Shown here: piece after piece, positions 25,446-34,609 of the stretch
How positions within the stretch are numbered: position 1 is the first letter of the stretch
How the letters are laid out: the number at the start of each line of letters is the position of its first letter
Source of the DNA: Paenibacillus albiflavus
GTDB lineage: Bacteria > Bacillota > Bacilli > Paenibacillales > NBRC-103111
Length of the DNA stretch: 64,000 nucleotides
Direction: 5' to 3'
NCBI RefSeq assembly: GCF_004344915.1
Contig: NZ_SKFG01000008.1
Location: forward strand, 148,507-212,506
Notes under the pieces: generated by a model
The model's database searches: none
What the model was told of the DNA's origin: nothing
Seen by the model: only the letters and a program-made list of their open reading frames with translations
Program-made: the position numbers and the translations under genes

Positions 25446-25486
25446 AGGACACTTAAGACGTAGTCAACGTAATGAGTGTCCTTTAT
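25446..25486 (+). terminator. terminator of the MFS-M42-TetR operon
   Basis: AGGACACT (25446-25453) pairs with AGTGTCCT (25475-25482), with an inner ACGT/ACGT pair. TTTAT follows on the plus strand. Confidence 0.65.
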
Positions 25487-25499
25487 CTATTTAACTATC

Positions 25500-25943
25500 T
25501 TAAGCTTCCAGCCAAGCTAAGCTAAGGCCAGGTTCTACCTCGATCTCTCGAACGAGCTTAAACCCATGCTTCTGATACAAGCGAATAGCAGGTGCATTCA
25601 GAGCGCCTGTTGTGACAATCTTCATTATCTCAGGGTACTTGTCCATGAGATGCGCGAGCAATTGATCGGCAATCCCTCTGCGAAAATACGCTGGGTGTAC
25701 CATCATTCTGCAAATCTGCAATTGATCCGCTTCTATTGTATAGGAAATAGCCCCAACTATAGTTCCTTCATCAACATAACTATAAAAGATTTCGCCACAA
25801 GCGATTAGATCTTGAATTGTCTCTCGAAGTGGCGGCAGATCAGTGAAATCAATCAACTCCGCTTCTATTTGGTAAGATGCTAGCTGAATCTCTTGGATTC
25901 TCGCTGCGATTTGTTGTTCTTGAATATCTATTAATTGAATCAT
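25500..25943 (-). CDS. GNAT-family N-acetyltransferase
   Basis: A 147-residue acetyl-CoA-dependent acetyltransferase. The core motif A reads CRMMVHPAYFRRGIADQLLAHL (R/Q-x-x-G-x-A), followed by NAPAIRLYQKHGFKLVREIEV, a normal GNAT C-terminus. The ATG at 25943 is chosen since AGAGGAAC lies 7 bases upstream; the further-upstream ATG would add a basic stretch without a ribosome binding site. The substrate is unknown. Confidence 0.88.
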   Translation of the reverse strand: MIQLIDIQEQQIAARIQEIQLASYQIEAELIDFTDLPPLRETIQDLIACGEIFYSYVDEGTIVGAISYTIEADQLQICRMMVHPAYFRRGIADQLLAHLMDKYPEIMKIVTTGALNAPAIRLYQKHGFKLVREIEVEPGLSLAWLEA

Positions 25944-26050
25944 TTTATCAGTTCCTCTTTTGAAAATTTTCCTATATTTGATCAACAACATCATGTAATA
26001 TATTTGTTAATTATTGGATTTACAAGTCGCTAGGGAGGCGATATTGCAGC

Positions 26051-27217
26051 ATGCAAATTAAAGCGGACTTCATCAAATTCATTCGAGTCAAAGGTGCCCC
26101 GCTACTCGTTCTCATCTTATTTCTATATGGAATTGGTACAGGAATTCTAGCACCCATGAATGCCATCTACCTTCAAGATTCAGTCGGTCTTGGCAAGGGG
26201 CAGATCGCTTCTATTTTCGCTATCTCTCTCCTGCTTAACATGACACTTACGATCAGTGTTGGCTTCTTCAGTGATCGAATCCATCGCAAGAAATGGATTC
26301 CCTTAGCAGCCGCATTCATCTGTATGATCGGTATTATCATTTATATGAACGCTGATAATTATATGCATGCGCTCGTTGGAATGACGCTAGCCGTCGCGCC
26401 TTCCGGTATGATTATGGGACAGCTCTTTGCGATGTCACGCAATCATTTTCACCGCTTGGCTGCTGATGTCGTTGAAATATCACAAATTTGGCTAAGAGCA
26501 ACCTACAGTGTCGGATTCTTCACAGGGCTGCTCCTCGGCGCCAACTTATTTTTAATCGGTCATTTTACCGCTGTACTATGGGGCAATCTCGCTGGATACG
26601 CATCACTTTTCGTGATCCTGATCGGATATAAAGAAATCACAGGTGGAGCTTCCCAATCGAATACAGGCAAAGGAGAAGCGTTATCACTCATCATGTTAAT
26701 TGCCCTTCTGCTTCTGTCATGTGCGGATGCAATACGTGGTCTATATTTGCCACTAGTCGTTAACGTACGCTTCGGCGATCCTAAGCTCATGTCATACATC
26801 TGGAGTGCGCAGGCTGTATTTGAGCTAATCTTCATGACGATGGCAGGATATTGGGCAGCTAAATACGGCAGCAAACGGATTATTTTGCTCGGCAGCCTAT
26901 TTGCGCTGATCACTTATGTAACTTACGCAACCGTTAATTCACTTGTTGTGTTCTTTCTCGTTCAACCGCTGTACTCCTTATTTGTATCGATTCTCTACGG
27001 TGTTGGGATGGGTTATGTCCAGCGCATGTTCATTCATCGAACAGGGTTCGGTGCCAGCTTATATGTATTTATTTCACAGACTGCTTCATTAATCGGGTAT
27101 TTCCTGCCTCTATTAATAGAAGGCATTACACCAACGATCTTTCTCATCCCAAGTCTATTAATCATCGTTTCAATTGGGATTATGGGTACGGTTATTTACC
27201 GTGAGCAGCGGTCTTAA
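26051..27217 (+). CDS. MFS transporter (sugar-efflux-like)
   Basis: A 388-residue protein with about twelve membrane helices. The helix 2-3 loop GFFSDRIHRKKWIPLAAAF is the MFS signature. SLYVFISQTASLIGYFLPLLIEGITP near the C-terminus resembles SetA-type sugar efflux proteins, by pattern only. The ribosome binding site is AGGGAGG. Its TAA stop overlaps the TAA stop of the convergent gene by two bases, with no terminator between them. Confidence 0.85.
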   Translation: MQIKADFIKFIRVKGAPLLVLILFLYGIGTGILAPMNAIYLQDSVGLGKGQIASIFAISLLLNMTLTISVGFFSDRIHRKKWIPLAAAFICMIGIIIYMNADNYMHALVGMTLAVAPSGMIMGQLFAMSRNHFHRLAADVVEISQIWLRATYSVGFFTGLLLGANLFLIGHFTAVLWGNLAGYASLFVILIGYKEITGGASQSNTGKGEALSLIMLIALLLLSCADAIRGLYLPLVVNVRFGDPKLMSYIWSAQAVFELIFMTMAGYWAAKYGSKRIILLGSLFALITYVTYATVNSLVVFFLVQPLYSLFVSILYGVGMGYVQRMFIHRTGFGASLYVFISQTASLIGYFLPLLIEGITPTIFLIPSLLIIVSIGIMGTVIYREQRS

Positions 27218-28266
27218 GCTTTAATACATACTGGTTTTGCTACCTCAACAGGCTCGCCTACCACCGTTAAGCGTCCTGTCTCTTGATCGATAGCATACGT
27301 TATAATTGAATCCGAGTTCTGGTTCGCTGCTAAGATGAATTTACCACCTGGCATAATCGCAAAGTTACGCGGGAAATTGCCGAATGTGGAAATACGCTCG
27401 ATATAAGTCAGCGTACCATCGCTTTCATTAATCTGGAATACAACAAGACTATCGTCCCCACGGTTAGTACCATACAAGAAGTTCCCATTCGGCGTAATAT
27501 GGATATCTGCGCAATAGCTTACCTCGACAATCGAATCGATCAGAGTGGAAATCGTTTGAATTTCGGCTAAAGTCCCCTGCTGACTGTTATAGGTGTAAGC
27601 GATGATCGTATTATCCAGTTCATTAATAACATAAGCGTACGCATGCTTTGGATGAAAGACAAGATGACGTGGACCCGCTCCTGACTTGACCGATACGCTG
27701 TTCTCTCGCATGAGCTTATGCTGATTTGCATCAAGCTTGTAAACCACAATCTGATCCATCCCGAGGTCAGGCACAAATACATAATTACCCGCTGGGTCCG
27801 TCACAATGGAATGTGGATGCGCCTTCTCCTGACGATCTAACTGAACACTCGAGCCTTCATGCTGAATATTGGCCGCTACTGAACCAATTCCTTCGTCTGT
27901 AATTGGAAACAGGCCAACATTGCCGCCTGTATAATTCGCAACCATGATATGCTGTCCTCTTGGATCCAAACTTACATAGCAAGGATGAGCGCCTAATGTC
28001 AGCTGAGAATTAAGACGATTCAGGCTACCTGTCTCGGGATCAATCGCATATGCAACTACTGCCCCTTCATCCCCCTCACTGACGGCATACAATCGTGCCC
28101 CTCCCTTATCAATTGTTAAATAAGATGGGTTCAAGATGCCCGCATATTGTTCTACTAAACGCAAGCTGCCTGTTACAGTGTGGAATGCATATACATATAT
28201 TCCTGGTAGTTCTTCCTCTGCATAAGAACCTACATAGACATAAATCTCATGATCATTAAGCTTCAT
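27214..28266 (-). CDS. pgl: lactonase-family seven-bladed propeller (6-phosphogluconolactonase type)
   Basis: A 350-residue beta-propeller. Repeated blades with the pattern ...NPSYLTIDKGGARLYAVSEGD, HPCYVSLDPRGQHIMVANYTGGNV, HPHSIVTDPAGNYVFVPDLGMDQI and GPRHLVFHPKHAYAYVINELDNT are characteristic of the Pgl/YkgB lactonase family, which hydrolyses 6-phosphogluconolactone in the oxidative pentose phosphate pathway. The ribosome binding site is GAGGAGG. No signal peptide is seen, so it should be cytoplasmic. Confidence 0.9.
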   Translation of the reverse strand: MKLNDHEIYVYVGSYAEEELPGIYVYAFHTVTGSLRLVEQYAGILNPSYLTIDKGGARLYAVSEGDEGAVVAYAIDPETGSLNRLNSQLTLGAHPCYVSLDPRGQHIMVANYTGGNVGLFPITDEGIGSVAANIQHEGSSVQLDRQEKAHPHSIVTDPAGNYVFVPDLGMDQIVVYKLDANQHKLMRENSVSVKSGAGPRHLVFHPKHAYAYVINELDNTIIAYTYNSQQGTLAEIQTISTLIDSIVEVSYCADIHITPNGNFLYGTNRGDDSLVVFQINESDGTLTYIERISTFGNFPRNFAIMPGGKFILAANQNSDSIITYAIDQETGRLTVVGEPVEVAKPVCIKA

Positions 28267-28357
28267 CTTATACTGGCCTCCTCATTCTATCTATCTCTCC
28301 AAATATTACATCATCGTTAACTTCTTGCAAAGCAGACCTCTAAACCTATTCTATCAC

Positions 28358-28387
28358 TTGTATTGCCAAGGTTATGAACGATATAAT
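28358..28387 (+). promoter_or_regulatory. promoter of the ferredoxin gene
   Basis: TTGTAT (28358-28363), an 18-base spacer and TATAAT (28382-28387) form a plausible vegetative promoter 78 bp upstream of the ferredoxin start. Confidence 0.5.
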
Positions 28388-28464
28388 ACTCTACAATACA
28401 CGCCTACATAACTAGTTCTCACAAGGCGCTCCGTATATCTCACAAGATCAGGAGGATCGAATTC

Positions 28465-28758
28465 ATGTTAGAGTTAAAAGGACGTACGATAAGCAAAGAA
28501 GTAGAGCCTGAGATTGGATTAACCATTCTCAATCATTCAGATAAGCATAAGGTAGATTGGGGCTTTAGCTGTACCAAAGGCAAATGTGCTAGATGCAGAT
28601 GCCATGTTAGCGAAGGGATAGCGCATTTGAATGAGCCTACTGAAGCGGAGATTTTACGATTAGAGCCAGAAGAAATTAAGGAAGGCTTCCGATTAGGCTG
28701 TCAAGCTGTAGTTGCAAGCGAAGGTCCAATCAAAGTCAAACTTCAAACATACTTTTAA
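28465..28758 (+). CDS. 2Fe-2S ferredoxin
   Basis: A 97-residue plant-type 2Fe-2S electron carrier. The cluster loop reads CTKGKCARCRC, giving Cys-x4-Cys-x2-Cys, with the fourth ligand in LGCQAVV about 45 residues later, the normal arrangement. The ribosome binding site is CAGGAGG. The gene is monocistronic and flanked by a bidirectional terminator. The partner reductase is not adjacent. Confidence 0.93.
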   Translation: MLELKGRTISKEVEPEIGLTILNHSDKHKVDWGFSCTKGKCARCRCHVSEGIAHLNEPTEAEILRLEPEEIKEGFRLGCQAVVASEGPIKVKLQTYF

Positions 28759-28765
28759 AAATAAG

Positions 28766-28802
28766 GAAGGGCTTAGCGCATGGATCCTGTGCTAAGCCCT
28801 TC
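28766..28802. terminator. bidirectional terminator after the ferredoxin gene
   Basis: GAAGGGCTTAGC (28766-28777) pairs perfectly with GCTAAGCCCTTC (28791-28802). The minus strand continues into CTTATTTTTAAAA. It serves the convergent genes on each side. Confidence 0.8.
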
Positions 28803-28810
28803 TATTCGTA

Positions 28811-29602
28811 TTAATGACTTGATATGGCATCCTGTGATTCCATTTCATCAGGATAGTTTCCTTTGTGCTCAGCACTAGTCCCCACTTGCGCTTGCTCGGC
28901 TTCCATCAATTGGTCAACCCTTACACATTCATAACCTAGCGGTTTAATTTCTTGCAGTACCTCCCGTAAAGCTTCGAGCATAAATTCAGGTGCATCCAAA
29001 TCCGCCCCAGGCGTATCTCCACTATCATGTAATAGAATGATAGATCCTGGCTTCAAATTCTTCATCAGAATCTGTTTGAGCTTGCCTGCATCGCCACCAG
29101 GCTTCCAATCCCAAGCCATGATAGACCACAGAATAATCCGATAGGTCTTGCGCAGCAGGAGCAGATCGCCTAGATTAACACAGCCCCAAGGGGGTCTATA
29201 ATAATGAGGCCGTTCACCCGTAATTTGCTCGATAATGTCTGCGGTTCGATCCACCTGCTTATTGCGGACTCTTACAGGAGTCATCATCCAATTAGCCACA
29301 TGGCGATAGTTATGAATTCCGATCTGATGCCCTTCTTTATACATCCGTTTAATCAAATCAGGATATTGCTCCGCCTTGCTCCCAAGCACGAAGAAGGTTG
29401 CTTTAATTCCATGCTTATGTAGTAAATCCAATAATTGCGGTGTATAAAGAGGATTAGGTCCATCATCAAAAGTAAACGCAATTTGCTTCGCATGCTTTGC
29501 CTTCTTGAATGCCCACACGCCGAATATACGAGTAATACAATAGGGAACAATCATATAGAACACAACAATTAGGAATATAAAAGACAGCATTAATTTGTGC
29601 AT
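28811..29602 (-). CDS. membrane-anchored polysaccharide deacetylase
   Basis: A 263-residue NodB-homology (CE4) enzyme with an N-terminal membrane helix (LMLSFIFLIVVFYMIVPYC). The catalytic metal motif is AFTFDDGPNP. The metal-His motif reads IHNYRH, with Asn where most have Ser (HSxxH). YRPPWG and IILLHDSGD complete the active site. It probably removes acetyl groups from a cell-wall glycan. The C-terminal ~35 residues are an unrelated polar tail. Confidence 0.88.
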   Translation of the reverse strand: MHKLMLSFIFLIVVFYMIVPYCITRIFGVWAFKKAKHAKQIAFTFDDGPNPLYTPQLLDLLHKHGIKATFFVLGSKAEQYPDLIKRMYKEGHQIGIHNYRHVANWMMTPVRVRNKQVDRTADIIEQITGERPHYYRPPWGCVNLGDLLLLRKTYRIILWSIMAWDWKPGGDAGKLKQILMKNLKPGSIILLHDSGDTPGADLDAPEFMLEALREVLQEIKPLGYECVRVDQLMEAEQAQVGTSAEHKGNYPDEMESQDAISSH

Positions 29603-29838
29603 CAGCTGAATTTCTCCCCCCTTCTATTATTATCCTATGCTTTTCCCTTCCCTTTCAATTACGATTATCTGATTCAATTTCAGATGTTCGTGTGCTTCTG
29701 GAACGCTGAAATTAACTTAGACTTTGCATAGCAAGATTTTCCTTATCTCTATAATATACAAAAAAAACAAAAAAGAAAATCGATTCATCCTACCACTTAT
29801 AGATGTGGGGGTACTCTCATAATTTATGATAAGCAAAA

Positions 29839-31392
29839 TCACTCAAAGCATTTCAGTAGCGCCAAGGCCTCTTTATGCCCAGGTTCTAGAACTAATGCCT
29901 CGCGGATGTATGCGAGCGCAGCTTCTTCAAGCCCGAGCTCATAGCTGCATATAGCCAGGCAGTATAAGACAGTCGGTACAGCTTCGTCTTCATCCTCATC
30001 TACGGATTGTTTAAGGAACTGCATTGCATCCTCATACATGTTCATCTCGAACAAAAGAAGTCCAGCGTCCAACGCCAAATCATAGCGTTGCTCCATCACA
30101 TAATACGATGACCACATGATATGTATGCCGCTTTGGATATCCAGTATTTCTTCATCGCTCGCATCTGGCAACAGGCTCGAGATGCGTTGCGCACTCTGGA
30201 TGAAAAACTCCGCATCGTATCCGCCTAATCGCCAAAAGGCCAAAATTTGTTGCAGTCCCATCGTCTCGATTTGCTGGTCTACCCATTGCTTCATACCAAA
30301 GAAATCATCTGGTCCGAACCGTTCGATAAACCGCCGATAGGCCAGCCGGGTGTTGGAATAGCTCATTGGTAATTCCAACATGAGAATACAACCAACATTT
30401 AGATCTTTATAATGACGTGAGGTGGGGAAGTGTGACAATGCTCCTCTTTGCTCAAGCACATATTGAATCGCATGATAGTTTGCCGTTACAGAGAAGCTGC
30501 CATGATGAATTAACTCGGGAGGCTCTGCAAACTCCCAGTTCTCCAGTCTGTGGTCGCCTTTATCCGCTGTAATCAGTAGTAAACCTGATTGTGATAGTTG
30601 ATTAAGCCGCTCCAGCAATTTCAATCCGACCACTGGAAACAGAATATGGGAATCCTCGAGCTCCTTCTGGTACAGCGCGATCACATCGCGATACGGATAT
30701 ACTGCTTCTTCGTATTCAGGTGCAGGGCGATGCTCATAATTCAGCGTCATATTTTTCAGTGCTTCTGACGGCTTAAGTCGATTGAAATTCTCCGGAAACT
30801 CGATTACTACATCGCATTCAAAAATCCTACCATCACCCACATAGATCAGCTCTTGCGGAATACTGTCAAAAAAATAATTAGCGATAATCACCAGCGGCTG
30901 CTTCAAATCACCCTCCCGAATGGTTGTACGAGCCACAACCAAATTTAGCTCCGTGTCAGACACAGCATCAAAAACTGCGAAATCCAGCATTCCCTGCTGA
31001 ATAAAAGATTGTAGAGCAGGATGTTGTTGCCAACCGGCAATATTTTTTAACGCCAAGTCTGTCATTACATAGCGAAATGGCGGCAGCACAATACCCGCAT
31101 AATCCCTTAGTTCGCATAGTTTATGCAATACATGAAAAGCAAAACGCCCCGCTCCCGCCCCCAGTTCCAGGATCGTAACAGGTTCAGATATATCCCCCTT
31201 ATGGGACAAATCTTGAAGAAATCCGAAAATCATTTCCGCGTAAGCTGTGGCAATCATGGGGTTGCTCGTTATATATTGTGGAACCTGGTCATTTTTCCAA
31301 GCCTTCATCCCTTCTTCTTCATAATAAGTCCTTTGCAAATCCCAGATGGGTGCTTCGCTGAAGCGAAATCTCTGTTGTTTATTTTCTACCAT
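29839..31392 (-). CDS. SAM-dependent methyltransferase fused to C-terminal TPR repeats
   Basis: A 517-residue soluble protein. Residues ~60-150 hold a Rossmann methyltransferase motif I (VTILELGAGAGRFAFHVLHKL) and an acidic motif-II-like FRYVMTDLALKN, in a context reminiscent of MidA/DUF185 methyltransferases. The final ~110 residues (EDAMQFLKQSVDEDEDE, LAICSYELGLEEAALAYIREALVLEPGHKEAL) form TPR-like helices. No ribosome binding site is strong near the ATG at 31392. The substrate is unknown. The fusion suggests that a bound partner protein is the target. Confidence 0.68.
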   Translation of the reverse strand: MVENKQQRFRFSEAPIWDLQRTYYEEEGMKAWKNDQVPQYITSNPMIATAYAEMIFGFLQDLSHKGDISEPVTILELGAGAGRFAFHVLHKLCELRDYAGIVLPPFRYVMTDLALKNIAGWQQHPALQSFIQQGMLDFAVFDAVSDTELNLVVARTTIREGDLKQPLVIIANYFFDSIPQELIYVGDGRIFECDVVIEFPENFNRLKPSEALKNMTLNYEHRPAPEYEEAVYPYRDVIALYQKELEDSHILFPVVGLKLLERLNQLSQSGLLLITADKGDHRLENWEFAEPPELIHHGSFSVTANYHAIQYVLEQRGALSHFPTSRHYKDLNVGCILMLELPMSYSNTRLAYRRFIERFGPDDFFGMKQWVDQQIETMGLQQILAFWRLGGYDAEFFIQSAQRISSLLPDASDEEILDIQSGIHIMWSSYYVMEQRYDLALDAGLLLFEMNMYEDAMQFLKQSVDEDEDEAVPTVLYCLAICSYELGLEEAALAYIREALVLEPGHKEALALLKCFE

Positions 31393-31444
31393 TCACTTTA
31401 AACCTGCTTTCTGTGTATCAGTTGTGAAAATCTATTCACATGCT

Positions 31445-31473
31445 AAAACCACAGCCAAAACTGTGGTTTTTTT
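31445..31473 (+). terminator. perfect terminator without an upstream plus-strand gene
   Basis: AAAACCACAG (31445-31454) pairs with CTGTGGTTTT (31461-31470), then TTT. It sits in the gap between divergent genes, so no annotated transcript ends here. It may act as an attenuator in the leader of the LD-carboxypeptidase gene, or end antisense transcription. Confidence 0.7.
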
Positions 31474-31598
31474 GATATTAGGATTATCTTTTTACGATAG
31501 TATAACTCATATCAAGAATTTTCCCATCATAATTATTAACATATGTTAGGCATTTACAATTGTAAGCTAGGTAAAACAGCAAGAGAGGAGGGTGTTTT

Positions 31599-32525
31599 AT
31601 GCCCATATATCCGTCGATTCTGAAGAAAGGGGATACCATAGGCATTGTAACACTCGGAAGTCCTCTTAGTTCTGCAACCATAAATAGTCGTATTTCTGTT
31701 GTACAAGGTTTGGGATTTCAAGTCGTTGTAGGTAATTATGTTTACGCAAGCGATGGCTTTCTTGCAGGTACAGACGAACAAAGGGCAGCAGATCTGATGA
31801 ATATGTTCCTAGATCCCAGTGTACGAATGATCCTTCCTACTCGAGGTGGCGTAGGAGTGGCAGGAATTTTACCTTACCTAGATTACCGAATAATTTCTGC
31901 AAATCCCAAAATCGTTACGGGATATAGCGATATCTCCGTGCTGCTCAATACGTTGTATCAATTTAGTGATTTAGTGACTTTCTCCAGCTTACTTCTGATT
32001 GATTTCAGTATGACTACTCCCGCATATAATTACGACCAATTCTTCGAAGCAACTTCTTTATATGCAGCGCCAAGACTTATTCTGAACCCGCCCGATATAC
32101 CGCTTATAAGCAAGGTGGCCGGTAATGTCACTGGGCCTATTGTCGGCGGTAATCTTACTTCAATTGTAGATACACTTGGGACAGCATTTGAAATTGATAC
32201 GAGGGGTAGTATTCTATTTCTTGAGGATACACATGAACCGATCAATAGAGTCTATCGTATGATCAATCATTTGAGACTAGCAGGAAAGTTTCAGGATTGT
32301 ATTGGCATTATAATGGGGCAATGCTCGGGTTGCCAGACTGCATACGGTAAATCATACGACGATCTAATCGATGAAGTGATAGTTCCACTAGGTAAACCGC
32401 TTATAACTAATCTGGCCGCAGCTCATGGACTGTATAAGGCCGCTATACCAATAGGTGTTACGGTTAATCTCAACACATACACAAATACATTAACGATTCT
32501 TGAACCAACGGTTAGTTTACCATAA
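31599..32525 (+). CDS. LD-carboxypeptidase, peptidase S66 family (LdcA/MccF-like)
   Basis: A 308-residue serine peptidase with a Ser-Glu-His triad. ILPTRGGVGVAGILPYLDY and VTGYSDISVLLN (nucleophile Ser in the GYSD turn) are the S66 hallmarks. VGGNLTSIVDTLGTAFEID and the LFLEDTHEPI Glu region follow. It cleaves the terminal D-Ala of muropeptide tetrapeptides, or in MccF-like members detoxifies peptide-nucleotide antibiotics. No signal peptide, so cytoplasmic. The ribosome binding site is GAGGAGGG. A perfect terminator lies in its upstream region. Confidence 0.88.
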   Translation: MPIYPSILKKGDTIGIVTLGSPLSSATINSRISVVQGLGFQVVVGNYVYASDGFLAGTDEQRAADLMNMFLDPSVRMILPTRGGVGVAGILPYLDYRIISANPKIVTGYSDISVLLNTLYQFSDLVTFSSLLLIDFSMTTPAYNYDQFFEATSLYAAPRLILNPPDIPLISKVAGNVTGPIVGGNLTSIVDTLGTAFEIDTRGSILFLEDTHEPINRVYRMINHLRLAGKFQDCIGIIMGQCSGCQTAYGKSYDDLIDEVIVPLGKPLITNLAAAHGLYKAAIPIGVTVNLNTYTNTLTILEPTVSLP

Positions 32526-32558
32526 CCACAAAAAAGATAAGCTCTCTATTTGGCAACA

Positions 32559-33698
32559 CTAATGGACTCGAATCTTGTCTCCCTCCTGCAATGGGTCGCT
32601 GCTCTCGAGTATGATTTGTTCCTGATCGAATAAACCCTGGATTACAGCTGATTGAGTTTCATTCGAATCTATGATTGTAATGTATCGTTTGCGAGCGTAA
32701 AAAGCATTGCCAAGAGGCCCGTTTCTTTCTTCTACACCAAATACGTACTTTTTGTCTCCCTCATTGCGAATTGCTTTATTGTCTACCAAAATGACATCTT
32801 GCGTCGTTTTGGTTAGCTCGACCTCGGCCCGCTCCCCTCCCTGCAAAGCATCGTCCTGAATCGAAATGATCAGTCGCTTCATTGCAGTGTATATCGTTTG
32901 GCTTGCGCCTTCGCCTGTTTGAATGAGGGGCTCATCATCCTGAATTTCTTCAATATGACCCTCAGCTTGCCTGGCATTGCTGCCCCTCAATTGAACATCC
33001 AGTTTAGCTCCTTTTTCTAGAAGACCAATAGCATCGGCAGGGGCAAGAAGCTCGAATTCAAAGCCAAGGCTTGTGTTGGCTATGACGATATCAGGTGCTC
33101 CTCCAGTTGAACCCAGCCCCTCCACCGCACCCACTTTCGTTACGATTCCGTCAAAAGGTGCAGCTAGTAGGCCATTTGCCGACAAATCCTCCTGCAGTTT
33201 TTTAATTCTACGCTGTAGAACATCCTTATCGATTGAGCTAACCTTTAAAGCGTTTTTAACGCTTTCGATGCTCTTCTCATCCCCATTATAATAAATCTCT
33301 TTATAACTATTCTGCAGCTCTATAATCGAAATGTTTAACTTATCAAGAGCGGCCTTCTCATCCAGTATCTGATTCTCAACTGCCTTCGTATCGTATACGA
33401 CCAGCGCCTGTCCTTTCTTGACAAGCTCCCCTACCTTGACATTGACCTGCTTGACTTTCCCTCCCGCAGCGCCCGTTAAGGCTGATTCCATACGCCATTT
33501 CACAGTCCCGCTGCCTTGAAATGTATGAACAAGTTCGCCCCGACCCGCCGTTATTAACGCCACTTTGGGTAAAGTTAATGACATCAGTGTATTGCTGAAC
33601 AGGGTAAATCCGATCAACAGACTGATGAACAAGCCGAAAAGGATGAGGATTTTCCGTTTGCGTCCAATTAACGCTTGATCGGCAGGCTGAATTTCCAT
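32559..33698 (-). CDS. HlyD/MacA-like membrane-fusion adaptor
   Basis: A 379-residue protein anchored by one N-terminal helix (ILILFGLFISLLIGFTLFSNT). Next comes a biotinyl-lipoyl-like half motif (VKQVNVKVGELVKKGQALVVYD), a coiled-coil hairpin (~residues 110-180), the second lipoyl half (LLAAPFDGIVTKVGAVEG) and a beta-barrel domain. The ATG at 33698 is set by GGGGGG 6 bases upstream; an earlier in-frame start would overlap the permease gene. Such adaptors normally serve MacB- or RND-type exporters, but here the gene is the last of a sugar-importer-type operon and no exporter partner is nearby. Confidence 0.82.
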   Translation of the reverse strand: MEIQPADQALIGRKRKILILFGLFISLLIGFTLFSNTLMSLTLPKVALITAGRGELVHTFQGSGTVKWRMESALTGAAGGKVKQVNVKVGELVKKGQALVVYDTKAVENQILDEKAALDKLNISIIELQNSYKEIYYNGDEKSIESVKNALKVSSIDKDVLQRRIKKLQEDLSANGLLAAPFDGIVTKVGAVEGLGSTGGAPDIVIANTSLGFEFELLAPADAIGLLEKGAKLDVQLRGSNARQAEGHIEEIQDDEPLIQTGEGASQTIYTAMKRLIISIQDDALQGGERAEVELTKTTQDVILVDNKAIRNEGDKKYVFGVEERNGPLGNAFYARKRYITIIDSNETQSAVIQGLFDQEQIILESSDPLQEGDKIRVH

Positions 33699-33720
33699 TA
33701 AAATCCCCCCATGTAATTGA

Positions 33721-34599
33721 CTATCCTTTAATTCCCGATAATTGAATACCTTCGACAAAATAGGATTCCGCATATAAAAACAACAGCACCATCGGAGTCA
33801 TATACAGAACGGACGCAGCAAAAGCGACGCCCCTTGCCCCTTCATTAATGCTCGACAAATATAGGGATAATGGCTGCTTGAATGCATCCTCCAGAAATAT
33901 GAGCGGCTGCTCGACCATATTCCAATAGTCAACAAACAGCAATACGACAAGCGCTGCGATCCCTGGCTGAATAAGCGGAACCATAATTTGATAAAAAATT
34001 CTCAAATGTCCGGCCCCATCTATTTTGGCCGCTTCAATATACGAATTCGGAATGTGCAACAAGAACTGTCTGAGCATAAAGACGCCAAAGGCACTGAATA
34101 TCCCCGGTAATATGATGGCGGAAGTTGTGTTCATAAGCCCCAGCTTATCTGCGATAATATAATTTGGCACCAAAGTAACTTGAAACGGCATAAGCATGGT
34201 CATCAAATAAAGGACAAACAGTTTGTCCCGACCCCAAAATCGAAGCTTGGCAAACGCATACGCAGCCAAAGATGCGACCAGCACTTGCCCCACAATAATC
34301 GGTACGACCATAAACACTGAATTCCAGAACATTTGGAGGAATACAGGCTTATGAAACAGTACCTCTGTATATTGACTGAATGACACCCAGTCGGGAATCA
34401 GCTTCAAATTGATAAATCCGTCCTTCTCCCCTGTCGCTACATCGACCATCTGGCCAATAAGATGGTAGTTATAGTTAATTTCAGCTTCCGTCATGAAGGA
34501 GTTAGTGAATGTGACTACTATGGGGAATAGCATCACCGCGGCTATCCCCCCCATAATCAGCGTCAGCGCAAGCTTGCGGAATACAGCCAATTTTCTCAC
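33721..34599 (-). CDS. carbohydrate ABC transporter permease (MalG-like)
   Basis: A 292-residue membrane permease with about six helices and the EAA-loop EAAKIDGAGHLRIFYQIMVPLIQPG, typical of the MalG/CUT1 group. The FTNSFMTEAEINYN and periplasmic-loop arrangement are normal. The start is a GTG at 34599 with a TAGGGACG site. It is adjacent to a MalF-like permease and a binding lipoprotein. No ATPase is encoded in the cluster, as is usual for Firmicute CUT1 systems that share MsmX-like ATPases. Confidence 0.92.
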   Translation of the reverse strand: MRKLAVFRKLALTLIMGGIAAVMLFPIVVTFTNSFMTEAEINYNYHLIGQMVDVATGEKDGFINLKLIPDWVSFSQYTEVLFHKPVFLQMFWNSVFMVVPIIVGQVLVASLAAYAFAKLRFWGRDKLFVLYLMTMLMPFQVTLVPNYIIADKLGLMNTTSAIILPGIFSAFGVFMLRQFLLHIPNSYIEAAKIDGAGHLRIFYQIMVPLIQPGIAALVVLLFVDYWNMVEQPLIFLEDAFKQPLSLYLSSINEGARGVAFAASVLYMTPMVLLFLYAESYFVEGIQLSGIKG

Positions 34600-34609
34600 C
34601 GTCCCTACC

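Noticed and set aside
29603..29838. Gap before the methyltransferase-TPR gene end, with A-rich stretch at about 29760-29780
   Set aside because: ATCTGA/TCAGAT at about 29668-29686 is only a small hairpin and the A-run is not adjacent to a strong stem; no gene or clear terminator could be supported.
31423..31440. TGTGA...TCACA pair as a Crp/Fnr site
   Set aside because: Spacing is 8 bases between the pentamers, not the 6 required for this family.
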